Position numbers and translations under genes: made by a program. This document shows, piece after piece, positions 44,920 to 45,019 of a stretch of 45,019 bases of DNA (position 1 is the stretch's first letter; every line of letters starts with the position of its first letter). The notes beneath the pieces were generated by a model that made no database searches, was not told the origin of the DNA, and saw only the letters and a program-made list of their open reading frames with translations. Source of the DNA: Deltaproteobacteria bacterium (GTDB taxonomy: Bacteria; Desulfobacterota; Desulfomonilia; UBA1062); NCBI GenBank assembly GCA_018433775.1, contig JAHDQN010000096.1, forward strand, positions 1-45,019, in the 5' to 3' direction.

Positions 44920-45019
44920 ATGAAACTCAAGTATCATGTACCGCTGGTAGGATTCCTGGTTCCCACGTTTGCCATTTCAACACTGATGTTTGTCTACGGG
45001 GAGTGTCCTCCAATAGACC
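44920..45019 (+). CDS. Hypothetical protein with N-terminal membrane segment, partial
   Basis: The first 33 codons are visible; the rest lies beyond the right edge. The ATG follows GGGGAGGA by 4 bases. The protein starts MKLKYHVPLVGFLVPTFAIS, with a hydrophobic segment to about residue 27 and then GECPPID. This is a signal peptide or membrane anchor. Nothing visible identifies the family. It diverges from the giant gene, with the IS between them. Confidence 0.7.
   Translation, partial: MKLKYHVPLVGFLVPTFAISTLMFVYGECPPID

Overview
The window is dominated by one gene. An uninterrupted reading frame on the minus strand (start at 42752, stop at 1317) encodes a secreted protein of about 13,811 residues, roughly 1.5 MDa by length. 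It fills 92% of the window. The lipoprotein signals, Sec signal peptide, GC-rich coding sequence, parvulin lipoproteins and IS4-type element fit a Gram-negative bacterium, perhaps of the Desulfobacterota (deltaproteobacterial) type. No taxonomic marker gene is present, so this is a guess.

Layout, in transcription order on the minus strand. From 44857 to 43337 lies a 1.5-kb IS4-family insertion sequence with 13-bp terminal inverted repeats and a frameshifted transposase. From 43336 to 42753 is an AT-rich intergenic stretch with several inverted repeats and the leader of the giant gene. The giant gene follows. It has a signal peptide and an N-terminal region with a Big_2-like domain, then about 22 bacterial Ig-like repeats. 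Next come seven tandem ~2-kb modules (LVIVD-type beta-propeller, Big_5-like domain, two TIG/IPT domains), more Ig-like domains alternating with two further propellers, and invasin-like Ig domains. The C-terminal fifth has about 39 thrombospondin type-3 calcium-binding repeats in five clusters, four copies of an unnamed ~240-residue domain, three carboxypeptidase-regulatory-like domains and a glutamine-amidotransferase-like domain. It ends in three fibronectin type III domains. Two PpiC/SurA-like lipoprotein genes follow at once (1260-433 and 433-1). The second overlaps the first by one base and runs off the left edge. On the plus strand at the right edge, just beyond the IS, another gene begins (44920 onward) and is cut by the window.

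Working model (inference): the operon makes a giant, calcium-stabilised, all-beta extracellular protein and two periplasm-facing lipoprotein foldases that could help it fold on its way out. The propellers, TIG, Ig and FN3 domains suggest adhesion or surface/matrix structure. No catalytic site could be identified, and the way it crosses and attaches to the outer membrane is not encoded visibly here. No tRNA, rRNA or CRISPR array was seen.
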